From Marmoricola sp. (GTDB lineage Bacteria; Actinomycetota; Actinomycetes; Propionibacteriales; Nocardioidaceae): 64,000 nt of DNA. The notes beneath the pieces are model-generated. The model ran no database searches. It was not told the origin of the DNA and saw nothing but the letters and a program-made list of their open reading frames with translations. The translations under genes were made by a program, and so were the position numbers. Positions 44,555 through 55,632 of this stretch are shown here, piece after piece. The number at the start of each line of letters is the position of its first letter. Positions within the stretch are counted from its first letter, which is position 1. Where the stretch lies: positions 154,600-218,599 of the forward strand of contig JAOPYE010000037.1 of assembly GCA_025964775.1 (NCBI GenBank), written 5' to 3'.

Positions 44555-46111
44555 TCAGATCGCCCTGGTCGTCTCGGTCCAGTAACTGTCGCGGAGGTCC
44601 TTCTTGAGCACCTTGCCGACGGTGCTGCGCGGGAGGGCATCGACGAAGTCGATCGACTTCGGCGTACGGATGCTGCCGAGACTGCTCTTGCACAGCGCCA
44701 TCAGTTCGTCTGCGGTGACGATCTCGCCGGGGTTGAGCTCGACGACCGCCTTGACTGCCTCGCCCCAGTCGGCGTCCGGGACGCCGATGACGGCACAGTC
44801 CTGGACCCCCGGGTGCGACCAGATCACCTGCTCGACCTCGCTCGGGTACACGTTGAACCCACCGCTGATGATCATGTCCTTCTTGCGGTCGGTGATGTGC
44901 AGGTAGCCGTCCGCATCCAGGTGGCCGATGTCGCCGGTGTGCAGCCAGCCGTCGACGACGGTCTTCGCTGTCAGCTCGGGCGCCTTGTAGTAGCCCTTCA
45001 TCACCAGGTCACCGCGCACGCAGATCTCGCCGGTGTCACCAGTCGCCAGGACTTGACCGTCGTCAGTCATGATCTCGACCCGGATCAGCGGGCTCGGTCG
45101 CCCGGCGGACGAGAGCCTCTCGTCGCTGGCGAGCTCGCCGTGCTGGAAGTGCTCGGACGGAGGCAGGAAGGCGATCGAGGCCGGCGCCTCGGTCTGGCCG
45201 TACACCCCGGCCATCACCGGGCCGAAAACGGCGATCGCCTGCTTCAGCTTGTCCACGGACATCGGCGCAGCGCCGTAGATGAAGTACTTCAGCGAGGAGA
45301 ACTCGACCTGGTCGATGCCGGGAACGCCGAGCAAGCGGTAGATCACGGTGGGCGGTAAGAAGAACTCAGTCACCTTCCACGTGGCGATCTGCTCCAGCAT
45401 CAGACCGGCGTGGGGGCTGGTGACGACGACGACGGTGCCACCCTGGGAGGTAGCCGGCAGGGTCAGCACTCCAGCGGTGTGCGTCATCGGTGCCGCGGCC
45501 AGGTTCACCGGCTTCTCGTCGGCTCGGTACGGGAACGCGAGCATGAACTGGGCGATGAAGATCTGCGCACTCCGGTGGGTGTTCATCACACCCTTCGCCT
45601 TCCCGGTGGTCCCACCGGTCGCCGAGAGCATCGCGACATCGTCCATCGACACGGGCACGGCCGGGTCGGTGCTCGGCTGGTCGGCGACCCAGGCGTCGAG
45701 TGAGACCGCGCCCGGAACCTCTGCGTCGATGCACACCCAGCGGCGGACCTGGGGCAACGAGGCTCGCAGCTCGGCGATCTCCTTCGCGAAAGCGGCTTGG
45801 AAGAACACGACCTCGCAGTCGAAGTCGTCCAGGATCTCCCGGTTGCCCTCAGCCGTCTTGTGGGCGTCGACCGGGATCCAGGCCAGGTTCGCGCGCCACA
45901 GTCCGAGGGCGCAGATCCACGCGGTGACGTCGTTGCCGGACCAGACGGCACCTTGGGTCCCGGTGCTGAAGCCCTCGGCCAGCAGCGCATTCGCGATCCG
46001 GCAGGACAGCTCACCGGCCTCGGTGAACGTGTAGCTGCGGTCGTCCTGGACGTAGGCGATACCGCTCGGATTGATCCGCCAGCCTCTGTCGAAGAAGTCG
46101 ATGATCGCCAT
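44555..46111 (-). CDS. Acyl-CoA/AMP-dependent ligase (FadD-type)
   Basis: ANL ligase of 518 residues. SATGGTTGKAKGV at about residue 165, YGQTEAP near 307, GWLHTGDIGHLD near 393, GGFNVYPSEVEQVI and the catalytic lysine in RSTVGKVLKKDL near 498. It activates a carboxylate as CoA thioester; substrate unknown. AGGAG 7 nt before ATG 46111. First gene of the five-gene operon (ligase, thiolase, DUF3556, flavoprotein, FG-GAP protein), divergent from an AraC regulator that probably controls it. Confidence 0.9.
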   Translation of the reverse strand: MAIIDFFDRGWRINPSGIAYVQDDRSYTFTEAGELSCRIANALLAEGFSTGTQGAVWSGNDVTAWICALGLWRANLAWIPVDAHKTAEGNREILDDFDCEVVFFQAAFAKEIAELRASLPQVRRWVCIDAEVPGAVSLDAWVADQPSTDPAVPVSMDDVAMLSATGGTTGKAKGVMNTHRSAQIFIAQFMLAFPYRADEKPVNLAAAPMTHTAGVLTLPATSQGGTVVVVTSPHAGLMLEQIATWKVTEFFLPPTVIYRLLGVPGIDQVEFSSLKYFIYGAAPMSVDKLKQAIAVFGPVMAGVYGQTEAPASIAFLPPSEHFQHGELASDERLSSAGRPSPLIRVEIMTDDGQVLATGDTGEICVRGDLVMKGYYKAPELTAKTVVDGWLHTGDIGHLDADGYLHITDRKKDMIISGGFNVYPSEVEQVIWSHPGVQDCAVIGVPDADWGEAVKAVVELNPGEIVTADELMALCKSSLGSIRTPKSIDFVDALPRSTVGKVLKKDLRDSYWTETTRAI

Positions 46112-46202
46112 CAGTGGCTCCTATAAGTCTTGATAGTGACGCGAGCGTAGGTTTGCGAAGGCGGTTGAGTGTTGTTCCCGAATGACACCTATTTGTGATT
46201 TC

Positions 46203-47258
46203 ATGACAGGCGTGTCGTCAGCATCGAGCGGGTCCTACCTGCGCGCGTGGGTACTGAACGGGCTGGCCGAGGTCATCGAGGAATACGGCGGCGAGCCGGC
46301 GGCGTACGAGCGGCGATTCCATCTCCCCCTGCATCGAATCGACCTGGGGCAGGAACTCATCCCGGCTCAGCGGTTCGTCCAACTGCTCGAAACCTGCGCC
46401 GATGACTTCGAATGTCCCGACTTCGGGTATCGCGTCGGACTGGCTCAAGGCGAGGAGCCACTCGGGCCGATCACCGTCGCCGTCCTGCAGTCCGCAACAG
46501 TCCGAGACGCCTACGAGTCCGGCATCCGATACCTGAACCTCCTCAACCCTGCGCTGGGCATCACGCTCATCAACACCGCAGACGGTCCGCGTACGACTTA
46601 CGCCCTCGATGGGCTGGGGCAGGGCGAAACCCGGCAGTTCCAGGAGTGGATCGTCGCGATCGCGATCAAGGTTCTCCCGCTCCTCGCCGGACCTGACGCC
46701 CGGTTCCGCGGTGTCCGGCTCTCGCACCAACCACTCCTCCCGGTCGCCCACTACGAGCAGAAGTACGGCTGTCCGGTCAGCTTCGACGAACACGAGTACG
46801 GCGTCGACTACCGCGCCGCGGACATGGCTCGCACGATGAACAACAACAACCCGGAACTACGGGCTTTGCTGACCGGCTACCTCGATCGGATCATCGCCTC
46901 GTCAGAGGTCGGCCTCGAGCACCAGATCGTCGCCCTCATCCGCGAACTGCTGCCGACCGGTGGGTGTTCGCTCGCCGTGATCGCGCCGCACAAGTTCATC
47001 AGCGTCCGGACGCTGCAGCGCCGGCTCAAGGCCGAGGGACTGGTGTTCGAGAAAATGGTTGACGACGTACGACGTGAGCAGGCGGTCGTGCTGCTGAGAG
47101 ACGCGACCTTGCCCGTGTCCGACGTCGCAGGTCTGCTCGGCTACATAGAACAGAGCTCGTTCTCCCATGCGTTCCGACGCTGGACCGGCATGTCGCCACG
47201 AGCGTGGCGGGCGCAGCAACCTGCACAAACGCAGGCCCACGTGACTCGCAGCAGCTGA
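46203..47258 (+). CDS. AraC-family transcriptional regulator
   Basis: 351 residues: N-terminal AraC-type ligand domain (EVIEEYGGEPAAYERRFHLPLHRID, FGYRVGLAQGEEPLGPITVAVLQSATVRDAYE) and C-terminal HTH pair (ISVRTLQRRLKAEGLVFEKMVDDVRREQ ... LLGYIEQSSFSHAFRRWTGMSPRAWR). Paralogous in layout to the AraC gene at 31721. Divergent from the fadD-thiolase-DUF3556 operon, its likely target. ATG 46203 chosen because TATTTG lies 7 nt upstream; ATG 46182 is the alternative. Convergent with sigA (3-bp gap). Confidence 0.88.
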   Translation: MTGVSSASSGSYLRAWVLNGLAEVIEEYGGEPAAYERRFHLPLHRIDLGQELIPAQRFVQLLETCADDFECPDFGYRVGLAQGEEPLGPITVAVLQSATVRDAYESGIRYLNLLNPALGITLINTADGPRTTYALDGLGQGETRQFQEWIVAIAIKVLPLLAGPDARFRGVRLSHQPLLPVAHYEQKYGCPVSFDEHEYGVDYRAADMARTMNNNNPELRALLTGYLDRIIASSEVGLEHQIVALIRELLPTGGCSLAVIAPHKFISVRTLQRRLKAEGLVFEKMVDDVRREQAVVLLRDATLPVSDVAGLLGYIEQSSFSHAFRRWTGMSPRAWRAQQPAQTQAHVTRSS

Positions 47259-47261
47259 CCG

Positions 47262-48596
47262 TCAGTCCAGGTAGTCGCGCAAGACCTGGGAGCGGCTCGG
47301 GTGCCGAAGCTTGGACATCGTCTTCGACTCGATCTGGCGGATCCGCTCGCGCGTGACGCCGTAGACCTTGCCGATCTCGTCCAGCGTCTTCGGCTGACCG
47401 TCGGTCAGGCCGAAGCGCATCGAGACGACGCCGGCCTCGCGCTCGGAGAGCGTGTCGAGGACCGCGTGCAGCTGCTCCTGGAGCAGCGTGAAGCTGACGG
47501 CGTCGGCAGGAACGATCGCCTCGGAGTCCTCGATCAGGTCACCGAACTCGGAGTCGCCGTCCTCGCCTAGAGGGGTGTGCAGCGAGATCGGCTCACGGCC
47601 GTACTTCTGCACCTCGATGACCTTCTCCGGGGTCATGTCGAGCTCCTTGGCGAGCTCTTCCGGAGTGGGCTCGCGACCGAGGTCCTGCAGCATCTGGCGC
47701 TGGACGCGGGCCAGCTTGTTGATGACCTCGACCATGTGCACCGGGATACGGATGGTGCGGGCCTGGTCGGCCATGGCGCGGGTGATGGCCTGGCGGATCC
47801 ACCAGGTCGCGTACGTCGAGAACTTGTAGCCCTTGGTGTAGTCGAACTTCTCGACCGCGCGGATCAGACCGAGGTTGCCTTCCTGGATCAGGTCCAGGAA
47901 GAGCATGCCGCGACCGGTGTAGCGCTTGGCCAGCGAGACGACGAGTCGCAGGTTGGCTTCGAGCAGGTGGTTCTTGGCGCGCTTGCCGTCTTCGGAGATC
48001 CACTGGAGCTCGTCGAGCATCTTGGCGCTGATCTTGCCGCCCTTGGCCAGCTTCTCCTCGGAGAAGAGTCCGGCCTCGATGCGCTTGGCGAGCTCGACCT
48101 CCATCTCCGCGTTGAGGAGGGGCACCTTGCCGATCTGCTTGAGGTAGTCCTTGACCGGGTCGGCGGTGGCACCGGCCACCATCACCTGCTGCTCGGGCTC
48201 GTCGGTGTCGTCAGCAGCCGAGACCGTGAAGGCCTGCTTCTCGTCCTCGACGATCGTCGGGTCAGCCTTGACGTCCTCTTCGAACTGCTCGTCCGGTACG
48301 TCGGGAAGGAGCTTGACGCCGTCGGGGCCGACGACCACCGGCAGGATCTCCTCGACCACGGCCGACGTGGCCTTCTTCGCGGGAGCCTTGGCGGGAGCCT
48401 TCGCCGGAGCCTTCTTGGCGGCAGGCGCAGCCTTCTTCGCCACGAGCGGGACGGCCTTCTTCGCCGGAGCCTTCACGGGCGCGGCAGCCTTGGCCGGCGC
48501 CTTCGCGGTGGTCTTGGCAGGTGCCTTCTTCGTCGCGGCCGGAGCAGTCTTTGCAGTGGACTTCCGGGTGGTCGCGGTGGACGAGCTCGAGGACAC
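47262..48596 (-). CDS. sigA: Principal RNA polymerase sigma factor (SigA/HrdB/RpoD)
   Basis: Housekeeping sigma factor, 444 residues. Region 1.2 ([29 protein letters not shown]), region 2 ([39 protein letters not shown] ... [20 protein letters not shown]), region 3, and region 4.2 ([22 protein letters not shown]) are complete. The first ~80 residues are a low-complexity Lys/Ala/Pro/Thr tail, as in actinobacterial HrdB/SigA. GTG 48596 with AGAGG upstream. A CGGGC hairpin (48634-48651) lies in the leader. Neighbours parE and DUF7455 are 20 kb away here. Confidence 0.95.
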   Translation of the reverse strand: MSSSSSTATTRKSTAKTAPAATKKAPAKTTAKAPAKAAAPVKAPAKKAVPLVAKKAAPAAKKAPAKAPAKAPAKKATSAVVEEILPVVVGPDGVKLLPDVPDEQFEEDVKADPTIVEDEKQAFTVSAADDTDEPEQQVMVAGATADPVKDYLKQIGKVPLLNAEMEVELAKRIEAGLFSEEKLAKGGKISAKMLDELQWISEDGKRAKNHLLEANLRLVVSLAKRYTGRGMLFLDLIQEGNLGLIRAVEKFDYTKGYKFSTYATWWIRQAITRAMADQARTIRIPVHMVEVINKLARVQRQMLQDLGREPTPEELAKELDMTPEKVIEVQKYGREPISLHTPLGEDGDSEFGDLIEDSEAIVPADAVSFTLLQEQLHAVLDTLSEREAGVVSMRFGLTDGQPKTLDEIGKVYGVTRERIRQIESKTMSKLRHPSRSQVLRDYLD

Positions 48597-48712
48597 GAAC
48601 TACCTCTCGGTCAGACATGGGAGCGTTACTCGGGCGCGGCAAAGCCCGTACCTGTCAACAGCCGCGCCGTCATTCTGTCACGACCCTGCGCAAAACCACG
48701 GATCGGGCTGCA

Positions 48713-49273
48713 TCAGAACTTGGCTGCGGCCTTCTTTTCCTTCTTGTAGGCCCGGACCTTGCCCAGCGACTCGGGGTCGACCACGTCTGCCACCGAGCGG
48801 AAGCCTTCCTGGCTGTAGTCACCGACCGCCATCTCCCAACCGGTCGGTGTCACGCCGAGCTGCTTGGCCAGGAGCGCCGTGAAGATCTGTGCCTTCTGCT
48901 TCCCGAAGCCAGGCAGGGCCATCACCCGCTTGACCAGGTCGGCACCGGTGGGAGCCTCGGACCAGAGCCTGGTGGTGTCGCCGTCGTAGTTCTCGACGAC
49001 CTCGTGCGCCACGGCCTGGATCCGGGTCGCCATCGAGCCGGGGAACCGGTGCACGGCGGGAGGCACCGCGCAGAGCGCGGCGAATTCAACGGGATCCGCC
49101 GCGGCGATCTTCGCCGGGTCCAGCGTGCCGAACCGGTCCAGCAGCTTCGCCGGACCGCGGAACGCGTGCTCCATCGGGTACTGCTGGTCGAGCAGCATGC
49201 CCAGCAGGAGAGCGAAGGGGTCGTCGGTCAGGACCTTGTCGGCGGCGGCGTCGCCGGTGATCTGGATGCCCAT
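48713..49273 (-). CDS. HhH-GPD-type base excision DNA repair protein
   Basis: 186 residues. Helix-hairpin-helix LPGFGKQKAQIFTALLAKQLG near residues 125-145 and GMLLDQQYPMEHAFRGPAKL near the N-terminus, as in the short actinobacterial HhH-GPD family; the catalytic lysine/aspartate of Nth/AlkA is not evident, so lesion and activity are unknown. ATG 49273 has CAAGAT 6 nt upstream (leaderless type). Confidence 0.78.
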   Translation of the reverse strand: MGIQITGDAAADKVLTDDPFALLLGMLLDQQYPMEHAFRGPAKLLDRFGTLDPAKIAAADPVEFAALCAVPPAVHRFPGSMATRIQAVAHEVVENYDGDTTRLWSEAPTGADLVKRVMALPGFGKQKAQIFTALLAKQLGVTPTGWEMAVGDYSQEGFRSVADVVDPESLGKVRAYKKEKKAAAKF

Positions 49274-49351
49274 GTACCCATCTTGCCGCAGACACCGGCG
49301 ACCTGTGGATCGAGACGAGCTTCTCCTCAGGACACGGGTCAGGCTGGCGCG

Positions 49352-49768
49352 GTGGACACCACTCCCCTGCTGACTGACCTCCTCCGGGCCGAGCTCTGCG
49401 CGTTCGTCGCCGCGGCGGGCACCCGGCGGGTCCTGCCCGTCCGCATCCACCTCGGGACCCCGGGCGGCTCCCGACTCGCGATCCCCCACGACCCGTCGTA
49501 CGACGCCGGGCTGCGTGCCGACCTGACCGAGCGGATGCTCGACGGACTCGACAGCGCCGACCTTCGGTGCGGCTGGATCACCCGAAGCGGCCCGCTCGAG
49601 CCCGGCGATGCCGAGTTCGGCTGGTCGGCCGCTGCCCGCGAAGCGTTCGCCCGCCACGCCCTGGACTACCCCGGGTTCTTCCTGATCACCCGACACGGGT
49701 GGCGAGACCTCGAGACGGGCGCGGCGGTGCACTGGCAACCGCCGCGGGTCAGGTGGCGGGCAGCCTGA
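49352..49768 (+). CDS. Hypothetical protein
   Basis: 138-residue soluble protein of unknown function. It starts VDTTPLLTDLLRAELCAFVAA, with PVRIHLGTPGGSRLAIPHDPSYDAG and a C-terminal FFLITRHGWRDLETGAAVHW. No family recognised. GTG 49352 has CAGGCT 6 nt upstream. Convergent with the glutamate-cysteine ligase-like gene, 5 bp apart. Coding is supported by the length and by being free-standing between genes. Confidence 0.65.
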   Translation: MDTTPLLTDLLRAELCAFVAAAGTRRVLPVRIHLGTPGGSRLAIPHDPSYDAGLRADLTERMLDGLDSADLRCGWITRSGPLEPGDAEFGWSAAAREAFARHALDYPGFFLITRHGWRDLETGAAVHWQPPRVRWRAA

Positions 49769-49773
49769 GGCAG

Positions 49774-51240
49774 CTACCAGGTGTGCACCGGTTCGTTGCT
49801 GTGCATCCGGACCCGGTAGTCCAGCAGCGTCTCGCGCAGGGCTTCGCCGCGATCGGCGCCGACCTGTTCGCGGGCGTGGACCTGGTCACGGAACCAGGTC
49901 GCGCCGTTGCGACCGGTGTTGCAACGGCCCTCGATCACGGCGAGCAGGCGGTGGGCCTCGTCCTCGGCGACCCCCCACGCTGCCAGACCGGTGCGTGCGA
50001 GCGGCAGGAGCCGGCGCAGGGTCAGCTCGGTGGCCGACACCTGGCCGAGCCCTGGCCAGTAGACCAGCGCTTCGATCCCGTCCCGGGCCGCGACATGGAA
50101 GTTCTCCTCGGCTGCCGAGAACGACATCTGCGACCACAGCGGCCGCTCGTCCTCGGCGAGCGCGCGGGTCAGGCCGAAGTAGAAGGCGGCGTTGGCCATC
50201 GTGTCGATCACCGTCGGGCCGGCAGCGAGCACCCTGTTCTCCACGCGAAGGTGCGGACGGTCCGCGACGACGTCGTACACCGGCCTGTTCCAGCGGTAGA
50301 TGGTCCCGTTGTGCAACCGCAGCTCATGGAGCAGCGGGGTGCCACCCGATTCGAGCACCTCGAGCGGGTCCTCGTCCTCGGTGATCGGCAGGAGCGCCGG
50401 GAAGTAGCGCACGTTCTCCTCGAAGAGATCGAAGATGGAGGTGATCCAGCGTTCGCCGAACCAGACCCGTGGGCGCACGCCCTGCGCCTTGAGCTCATCG
50501 CTGCGGGTGTCCGTGGCCTGCTCGAACAGCGGGATCCTGGTCTCGCTCCACAGCTCCTTGCCCAGCAGGTACGCCGAGTTGGCCCCGAGCGCGAGCTGGA
50601 CACCCGCGATCGCCTGGGACGCGTTCCAGTACGGCGCAAAATCCTCCGGGCTGACCTGGATGTGCAGCTGGGTGCTCGTGCACGCGGCCTCGGGAATGAT
50701 CGAGTCAGCCGTCGTCTCCAGGTGCTCGACCCCGTTGATCGCGATCGCGATGTCCTCGCCGCGGGCGGCCAGGATCTGGTCGCTGAGCAGCTGGTAGCGC
50801 GGGTTGGGACTCAACGTCGATGGCGAGAGGTGCCCCGGCTCGAGCGTCGGCAGGATGCCGATCATCACCAGGTGGGCGCCCACCTCGTTGGCACGGACCT
50901 CGGCCTCGTTGAGGCTGGCACGCAGGTCCTCCTCGAACCCGGTGGCGCCCCGGCTGCCGAGCCGCCGGGGAGCGACGTTGATCTCGAGGTTGAACTGGCC
51001 CAGCTCGGTCTGGAAGACCGGGTTGGCGATCGCCTCGAGCGCCTCGGTGTTGTTCAGCGAGGGCCTGCCTGCGTCATCGACGAGGTTGAACTCGATCTCC
51101 AGGCCGGTCATCGGGTCCTCGGCGTCGAACTGCGCCTGGCGCAGCATCAGCGCGAGGACGTCGAGACAGCGGCGGACCTTCTCCCGGTGACGCGTCCGGT
51201 CTGCCCGGCTGAACTCCTGGTGGTCCACTTCCTGGCCCAT
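49774..51240 (-). CDS. Glutamate-cysteine ligase-like protein (GCS2/YbdK type)
   Basis: 488 residues of the carboxylate-amine ligase family that makes gamma-glutamyl compounds. Visible: LEIEFNLVDDAGRP, ELGQFNLEINVAPR, CTSTQLHIQVSPEDFAPYWNASQAIAG and RLHNGTIYRWNRP. Actinobacteria mostly use mycothiol, so true glutathione synthesis is doubtful; many family members have other amine substrates. TAGGGT 6 nt before ATG 51240 (leaderless). Probably monocistronic. Confidence 0.8.
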   Translation of the reverse strand: MGQEVDHQEFSRADRTRHREKVRRCLDVLALMLRQAQFDAEDPMTGLEIEFNLVDDAGRPSLNNTEALEAIANPVFQTELGQFNLEINVAPRRLGSRGATGFEEDLRASLNEAEVRANEVGAHLVMIGILPTLEPGHLSPSTLSPNPRYQLLSDQILAARGEDIAIAINGVEHLETTADSIIPEAACTSTQLHIQVSPEDFAPYWNASQAIAGVQLALGANSAYLLGKELWSETRIPLFEQATDTRSDELKAQGVRPRVWFGERWITSIFDLFEENVRYFPALLPITEDEDPLEVLESGGTPLLHELRLHNGTIYRWNRPVYDVVADRPHLRVENRVLAAGPTVIDTMANAAFYFGLTRALAEDERPLWSQMSFSAAEENFHVAARDGIEALVYWPGLGQVSATELTLRRLLPLARTGLAAWGVAEDEAHRLLAVIEGRCNTGRNGATWFRDQVHAREQVGADRGEALRETLLDYRVRMHSNEPVHTW

Positions 51241-51285
51241 GACCCGACCCTAGAGCGGTGGCCTGCCGCGCGACAGGGCAAACGG

Positions 51286-52311
51286 TCACCCTGTGCGCTC
51301 TCCGGTTGCGCTGAAGATGCGCAAGGACGACGTCTCCATGGGCGCCCACACGCTTGGTGGAGTCGCCGACTCCACCAACGCGGCGACGTGCTGCCCGAGC
51401 CGGTCGTCGGGATCGCCCTCGAAGCACCGGTCCAGGGCGCACCACGCCAACGCACCATCTCCCGCGAGCCAGGCGGCGAACGCGAGCAGTCCGGCGGCGC
51501 CCGACCGAAGATCGTGCGGCGCCCGCCGGACGAGGTCACGCCACAGCTCGACGTGGACGGTCGCGTTCGTCCGGGTCATCTCCGCCCACGCCACCTCGCG
51601 CAGCGCGTCGAAGGACGTGAGCACCAGGAGTCGTCCTGCGTCGCCCGGGTCGAGCCGGGCGCGGTCGTGGAGGTGCGTTCTGATCCGGTCCTGCAGCCAG
51701 CGGGCATGCTCGGCGAGCTCGGGTGCCAGCACGGCTCCTCGCTGCCCGACCTCGATCAGGTGGTCGACGAGATTCGAGGCAGCCTCGGCCACCAGGAGTG
51801 CGTCCTCGGGATCGGTGCCCACCAGGCTGTCCGCCAGCGCGACCCGGTTCTCATGGACGACGCGCCCGTCGAGGACTGCTTCGGCTGTGAACGCGTGACC
51901 GCGCAGGTCGTAGGGCGTCCCGGGGTCCTCGGGATCGTCGACCGGGTAGAAGCGATCCTGCTCGACGCGGACGACGTCGATGATGTCGACGCAGTCACGC
52001 ACCAACCCGCCGACCATCAGGCTGGCGAACGACTGGGCTGCCTCGACGTCGTCGGTGTAGAGCAGCAGGCCGATCAGACCGGCCCGGTGCCGCGCCACGA
52101 CATCGCGCAGCAACCGGGCGACCTGACGCTGCTCGTGCTCGGTGACCGGAAGGTCGATGCGGGCGTGGAACGTCTCCGCACGCCCCGGCGGACCGACGGG
52201 TCTGTCGTCGGAGAAGGTCAGCAGGACGACCGAGTCCTCCGGGTGGAACCCGATGACGTAGGGGACGAGGGCGAGGAGGTCGACGGGGGTCCGGACGGTG
52301 AAGGAGGTCAT
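51286..52311 (-). CDS. DUF4192 family protein
   Basis: 341 residues, unknown function. The start MTSFTVRTPVDLLALVPYVIGFHPEDSVVLL is the family hallmark, followed by RQVARLLRDVV, LLLYTDDV and a C-terminal all-alpha region. Family members are often adjacent to dinB in actinobacteria, as here, but no link to translesion synthesis has been shown. Divergent from dinB across 115 bp. Confidence 0.85.
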   Translation of the reverse strand: MTSFTVRTPVDLLALVPYVIGFHPEDSVVLLTFSDDRPVGPPGRAETFHARIDLPVTEHEQRQVARLLRDVVARHRAGLIGLLLYTDDVEAAQSFASLMVGGLVRDCVDIIDVVRVEQDRFYPVDDPEDPGTPYDLRGHAFTAEAVLDGRVVHENRVALADSLVGTDPEDALLVAEAASNLVDHLIEVGQRGAVLAPELAEHARWLQDRIRTHLHDRARLDPGDAGRLLVLTSFDALREVAWAEMTRTNATVHVELWRDLVRRAPHDLRSGAAGLLAFAAWLAGDGALAWCALDRCFEGDPDDRLGQHVAALVESATPPSVWAPMETSSLRIFSATGERTG

Positions 52312-52414
52312 GGGATTCACCGTCAGCGCGGCTGCCGACAGCTGGAGGACGCGCCAGCGCCGGCTGTGCACGACCGGGCCCCGCGCTGGCCTGTGGAGGG
52401 TCGGTCGAGCGCCG

Positions 52415-52420
52415 TACGAT
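52415..52420 (+). promoter_or_regulatory. Leaderless promoter -10 of dinB
   Basis: TACGAT ends 6 nt before the dinB ATG at 52427, the leaderless spacing. No LexA-type SOS box is seen in the 115-bp gap to DUF4192. Confidence 0.5.
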
Positions 52421-52426
52421 CCGCAC

Positions 52427-53749
<1,323 letters not shown>

Positions 53750-54571
53750 GCAGGTCCCCCGGCCTGGCCTGCGCACAGACCGGAAGATCGGCGGAACGCA
53801 CCACACCGATCACCGGGTAGCCGCCCGTCGTCGGATGGTCGTGCAGGAACACCACCGGCTGGCCGCTCGGCGGCACCTGGAGGGCCCCGAGCACCATCGG
53901 TTCGGTGGGGAGCTCGGTGTCGCGATTTCGTGCGAGGGCTGCACCGATCAGGCGGAGTCCGATCCGGTTCGACGCGGCGCCTACCGTGTACGACGACCCG
54001 TCGAGCGAGGCGAGCGCCGCTTCCGTGAACCAGTCCGCCCGGGGCCCGAGGTCGAGGCGCAGCACGGGCGCCGCGGGATGCGGAACCGCCTCGGCGGCCA
54101 CCGGATCGCCGTACGACGTTCCCAGCGACAGCACATCCCCGACCGCGAGCGGCGTCGGTCCGAGTCCGGAGAGCAGGTCGGTGGAACGAGAGCCGAGCAC
54201 CGGGTCGGCGTCGACACCGCCGGCGAACGCCAGATAGCTGCGCAGTCCGGTGATCACCGGACCGAGCTCGACCAGCGATCCGTCCGTCACCGAGATCGGG
54301 GTGCCCCAGGGCATGGCCCTGCCGTCGACCCGCACGTCACAGGTGGCACCGCTGACCGCCAACCTGGTCGCCCCACGCGTCCTGAACCGGATCCCCGTCA
54401 GCGTCGTCTCGAGCCCGGCCAGCCCTTCCTCGTTGCCGACGAGGCGGTTCGCGAGTCGCAGGGCCGGCTGGTCCAGGGCACCTGAGCGGGGAACTCCGAG
54501 GTGCGCGTGGCCTGGGCGACCGAGATCCTGGACTGTCGTCAACGCACCCGGATCGCTGATCTCGATCGCGG

Positions 54572-55186
54572 TCATCTCGCTTGAATCCCCACGAATCGGA
54601 CCCGGGTGCCGGGCGCGAGCAGGGCCGGCTCAGCCCGCTCGGGCAACCACAGGCGCTGGCTCGTCGCACCGATCAGCTGCCAGCCACCGGGCGAGGTTCG
54701 CGGGTAGACGCTGGTGAACTCGCCCGCGAGGGCCACGGATCCCGCCGGCACCCGAGGGCGCGGCTCGGACCGCCGCGTGGTGACCAGACCATCCGGCAGA
54801 CCCGTGCAATAGGCAAAGCCGGGTGCAAAGCCGCAGAACGCCACCACGAAGGTGCATTCCTGATGGATCCGTACGACACCTGCCGCGTCCGTGCGCCACT
54901 GTGCGGCCACCTCGTCGAGGTCGGGTCCGTCGTAGGAGACCTCGATCTCCACCTCGGGTCCGGCCAGGTCCGGGGACGGGCCCAGCAGCTCCCAGGACGC
55001 CAGCAGGACCGAGGTCGCCTCTGGGTCAGCCAGGCCGTCGAGCAACACGGTCCGTGCGGCCGGCACCACCTCGGTCGCACCCAGCTCCCGGGCCCGCGTG
55101 CGCAGCTCGGCGTACGTCGCGCGCACGGTTGCCGCATCGTCACAGAGCACCAGCAGGCCGTGTTCGCCCACGCGCCGCGCCTGCAT
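54572..55186 (-). CDS. pxpB: 5-oxoprolinase subunit B
   Basis: PxpB, 204 residues; forms the PxpBC complex. Visible: GEHGLLVLCD, VSYDGPDLDEVA, FVVAFCGFAPGFAYCTGLP and PAGSVALAGEFTSVYPRTSPGGWQLIGAT, the most conserved stretch. ATG 55186 is preceded by CACAAT 6 nt upstream; ATG 55204 is the alternative. It is followed by pxpC with an ATGA overlap and separated from pxpA by 460 bp. Confidence 0.9.
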   Translation of the reverse strand: MQARRVGEHGLLVLCDDAATVRATYAELRTRARELGATEVVPAARTVLLDGLADPEATSVLLASWELLGPSPDLAGPEVEIEVSYDGPDLDEVAAQWRTDAAGVVRIHQECTFVVAFCGFAPGFAYCTGLPDGLVTTRRSEPRPRVPAGSVALAGEFTSVYPRTSPGGWQLIGATSQRLWLPERAEPALLAPGTRVRFVGIQAR

Positions 55187-55290
55187 GGGCCCATTGTGGC
55201 GCACCGGGTCTGTGGACAGCCAGAAATAAGGTTCCGAGACCTCGTCGTGCCCATTTTCCGTATGAATTAAGAAATGTCATCGGAAATGAA

Positions 55291-55327
55291 GCGAGGCCCG
55301 CGAAAGTATGAGTTTCGCGGGCCTCGC
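55291..55327. terminator. Strong hairpin in the pxpA-pxpB spacer
   Basis: Perfect 15-bp stem, 55291-55305 with 55313-55327, around a 7-nt loop. Minus-strand transcripts would read a T-rich stretch afterwards (TTCATTTCC), so it may terminate pxpA transcription before pxpB. Confidence 0.65.
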
Positions 55328-55555
55328 AAGGTGGATCAGCGGTGATGCTCCGATCCTGAACCTGCCGTCCTCCGCGACTCCGATCTCCCCACCACCGGGC
55401 GATCTCCCCGCAGGTTTCCCCGTGGGACGGAATCGTGTTCTTCGGCTGATCCCCGCCTCCCTTGCGGGTTGCGGTAGGAGATTTCTACGCGCTGAACACA
55501 GGGCTGCGCAACCCCTTCTGGCAACATTTTCCAAGGTTTTTTTCGCACGCCTGGC

Positions 55556-55632
55556 TTGTCCACAACAAGAGTATTTCCGTCCACAGGATCGGGCCATTTT
55601 CCACAGGCGAACCCACAGGGTCCTGTGGATAA
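55556..55632. promoter_or_regulatory. Cluster of DnaA-box-like nonamers
   Basis: Within 77 bp: TTGTCCACA (55556-55564, perfect actinobacterial consensus), CCGTCCACA (55577-55585), TTTTCCACA (55597-55605), and TGTGGATAA (55624-55632, reverse of TTATCCACA). A further CTGTCCACA-like copy in reverse lies at 55211-55219. They end 15 bp before the pxpA stop, and CCACAGG-GT-CCTGTGG (55613-55628) is palindromic. The spacer is comparatively AT-rich (e.g. 55524-55545). No dnaA or dnaN is near, so this is not the classical oriC. Confidence 0.55.

Noticed and set aside
55556..55632. Chromosomal replication origin oriC
   Set aside because: DnaA-box-like sites are present but dnaA, dnaN, gyrB and recF are absent, so I describe a non-origin DnaA-box cluster only.
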